Below, piece by piece: positions 1-5,620 of a DNA stretch of 5,620 nt. Location: the NCBI GenBank assembly GCA_938039765.1, contig CALHTV010000092.1:1-5620 (forward strand), in the 5' to 3' direction. The notes beneath the pieces were generated by a model. That model saw nothing but the letters and a program-made list of their open reading frames with translations, was not told the origin of the DNA and made no database searches. The first letter of the stretch is position 1. Every line of letters begins with the position of its first letter. The translations under genes were made by a program, and so were the position numbers. This DNA is from an uncultured Dictyoglomus sp. (GTDB lineage: Bacteria > Dictyoglomota > Dictyoglomia > Dictyoglomales > Dictyoglomaceae).

Positions 1-5195
<5,195 letters not shown>

Positions 5196-5209
<14 letters not shown>

Positions 5210-5620
5210 AGACTCTATTGGCTATATCTTGGTATTCAATTCCCTCCTGGTGAGTAACCATCAGGAGGGATATTTTTTTCTCATGGAGATATTTTATTAA
5301 AAATTCTTTTACTTTTTCTTTCATTCTTGCATCTAAAGATTTGAAGGGTTCATCAAGAATGAGGAGATTATGAGGAATAGTAAAGGCTCTAACGAAGGAA
5401 AAAATCTGTTGATATCCTCCAGAGAGTTCTTTAGGATATAAATTTAAATAATCTTTGAGGTTGAAATAGGTAATTAAATATTTAAGCATTTGATGATCTT
5501 TTGCTGTAAGTTCTAAATTTTCTTTCATTTTAAGCCAGGGGAGGAATATAGGGTCTTGAAATTGAAAAGATATTTGAGGTTCTTCAAAGAATTCTACAAC
5601 TCCTTTATCAGGGGATATTA
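5196..5620 (-). CDS. ABC transporter ATP-binding protein, C-terminal part (5' end outside window)
   Basis: ATPase subunit of an ABC importer. The frame is open to the right edge (first full codon at 5618) and stops at TAG 5198-5196, giving 140 visible residues. The internal ATG at 5528 is not the start, because the frame upstream encodes the Q-loop. Visible motifs, numbered from the edge: ISPDKG (1-6), Q-loop FQFQDPIFLPW (18-28, Gln21), signature LSGGYQQ (65-71), Walker B LLILDEP (85-91, catalytic Glu90), D-loop SLDA (94-97) and H-loop VTHQEG (121-126, His123). Walker A lies beyond the window. The FQDxxxLPW form of the Q-loop resembles the nitrate/sulfonate/taurine importer ATPases (TauB/SsuB type); the substrate cannot be told. 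The signature is unusual (YQQ where MRQ is common), and the protein ends at NRVFTLP, with little of the C-terminal tail most relatives have. Its end overlaps the end of rex by 14 bases on the opposite strand. Confidence 0.88.
5241..5280 (+). terminator. Intrinsic terminator of the hydCBA-rex operon
   Basis: The arms TCCCTCCTGGTG (5241-5252) and CATCAGGAGGGA (5259-5270) pair over 12 positions, with one G-U pair, around the six-base loop AGTAAC. TATTTTTTT follows at 5271-5279. It sits 31 bases after the rex stop and reads as a terminator only on the + strand: on the - strand the hairpin is followed by mixed sequence with no T run. It lies wholly inside the coding sequence of the convergent ABC ATPase gene. 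Confidence 0.85.

Overview
The window is AT-rich, with purine-rich coding strands, frequent AGA/AGG (Arg) and ATA (Ile) codons and strong GGAGG-type ribosome binding sites. Together with an electron-bifurcating [FeFe]-hydrogenase and a Rex repressor, this points to a strictly anaerobic, fermentative, probably thermophilic bacterium. Dictyoglomus, Thermotogae or a thermophilic Firmicute would all fit. Dictyoglomus is my best guess from general impression, but nothing in the window proves the genus.

Layout: (1) positions 1-212, + strand: the last 69 codons of a gene I do not recognise. (2) 229-726, 707-2581 and 2596-4593, + strand: hydC, hydB and hydA, the three subunits of a soluble NADH- and ferredoxin-dependent [FeFe]-hydrogenase of the Thermotoga maritima HydABC type. 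(3) 4583-5209, + strand: rex, the NADH/NAD+-sensing repressor. (4) 5241-5280: a strong intrinsic terminator for the + strand. (5) 5196-5620, - strand: the C-terminal part of an ABC transporter ATPase, with its Walker A end outside the window. It converges on rex, overlaps it by 14 bases and contains the rex-side terminator within its coding sequence.

The genes on the + strand are packed tightly: a 16-base gap, a 20-base overlap, a 14-base gap and an 11-base overlap. They almost certainly form one transcript, which may start upstream of the window. HydC and HydB form the NADH/FMN electron-input module and HydA carries the H-cluster. Family knowledge says such complexes couple NADH and reduced ferredoxin oxidation to H2 production, or the reverse. 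Rex reads the same NADH/NAD+ pool, so its place at the end of the operon suggests feedback control of hydrogen metabolism.

This is mostly a known, well-understood system. I do not see an undescribed system. The points most worth a second look are the terminator hairpin that fills exactly ten codons of the convergent ATPase gene across its H-loop, the altered DNA-binding wing of Rex beside an intact recognition helix, the variant third H-cluster motif of HydA, and the unidentified gene upstream.
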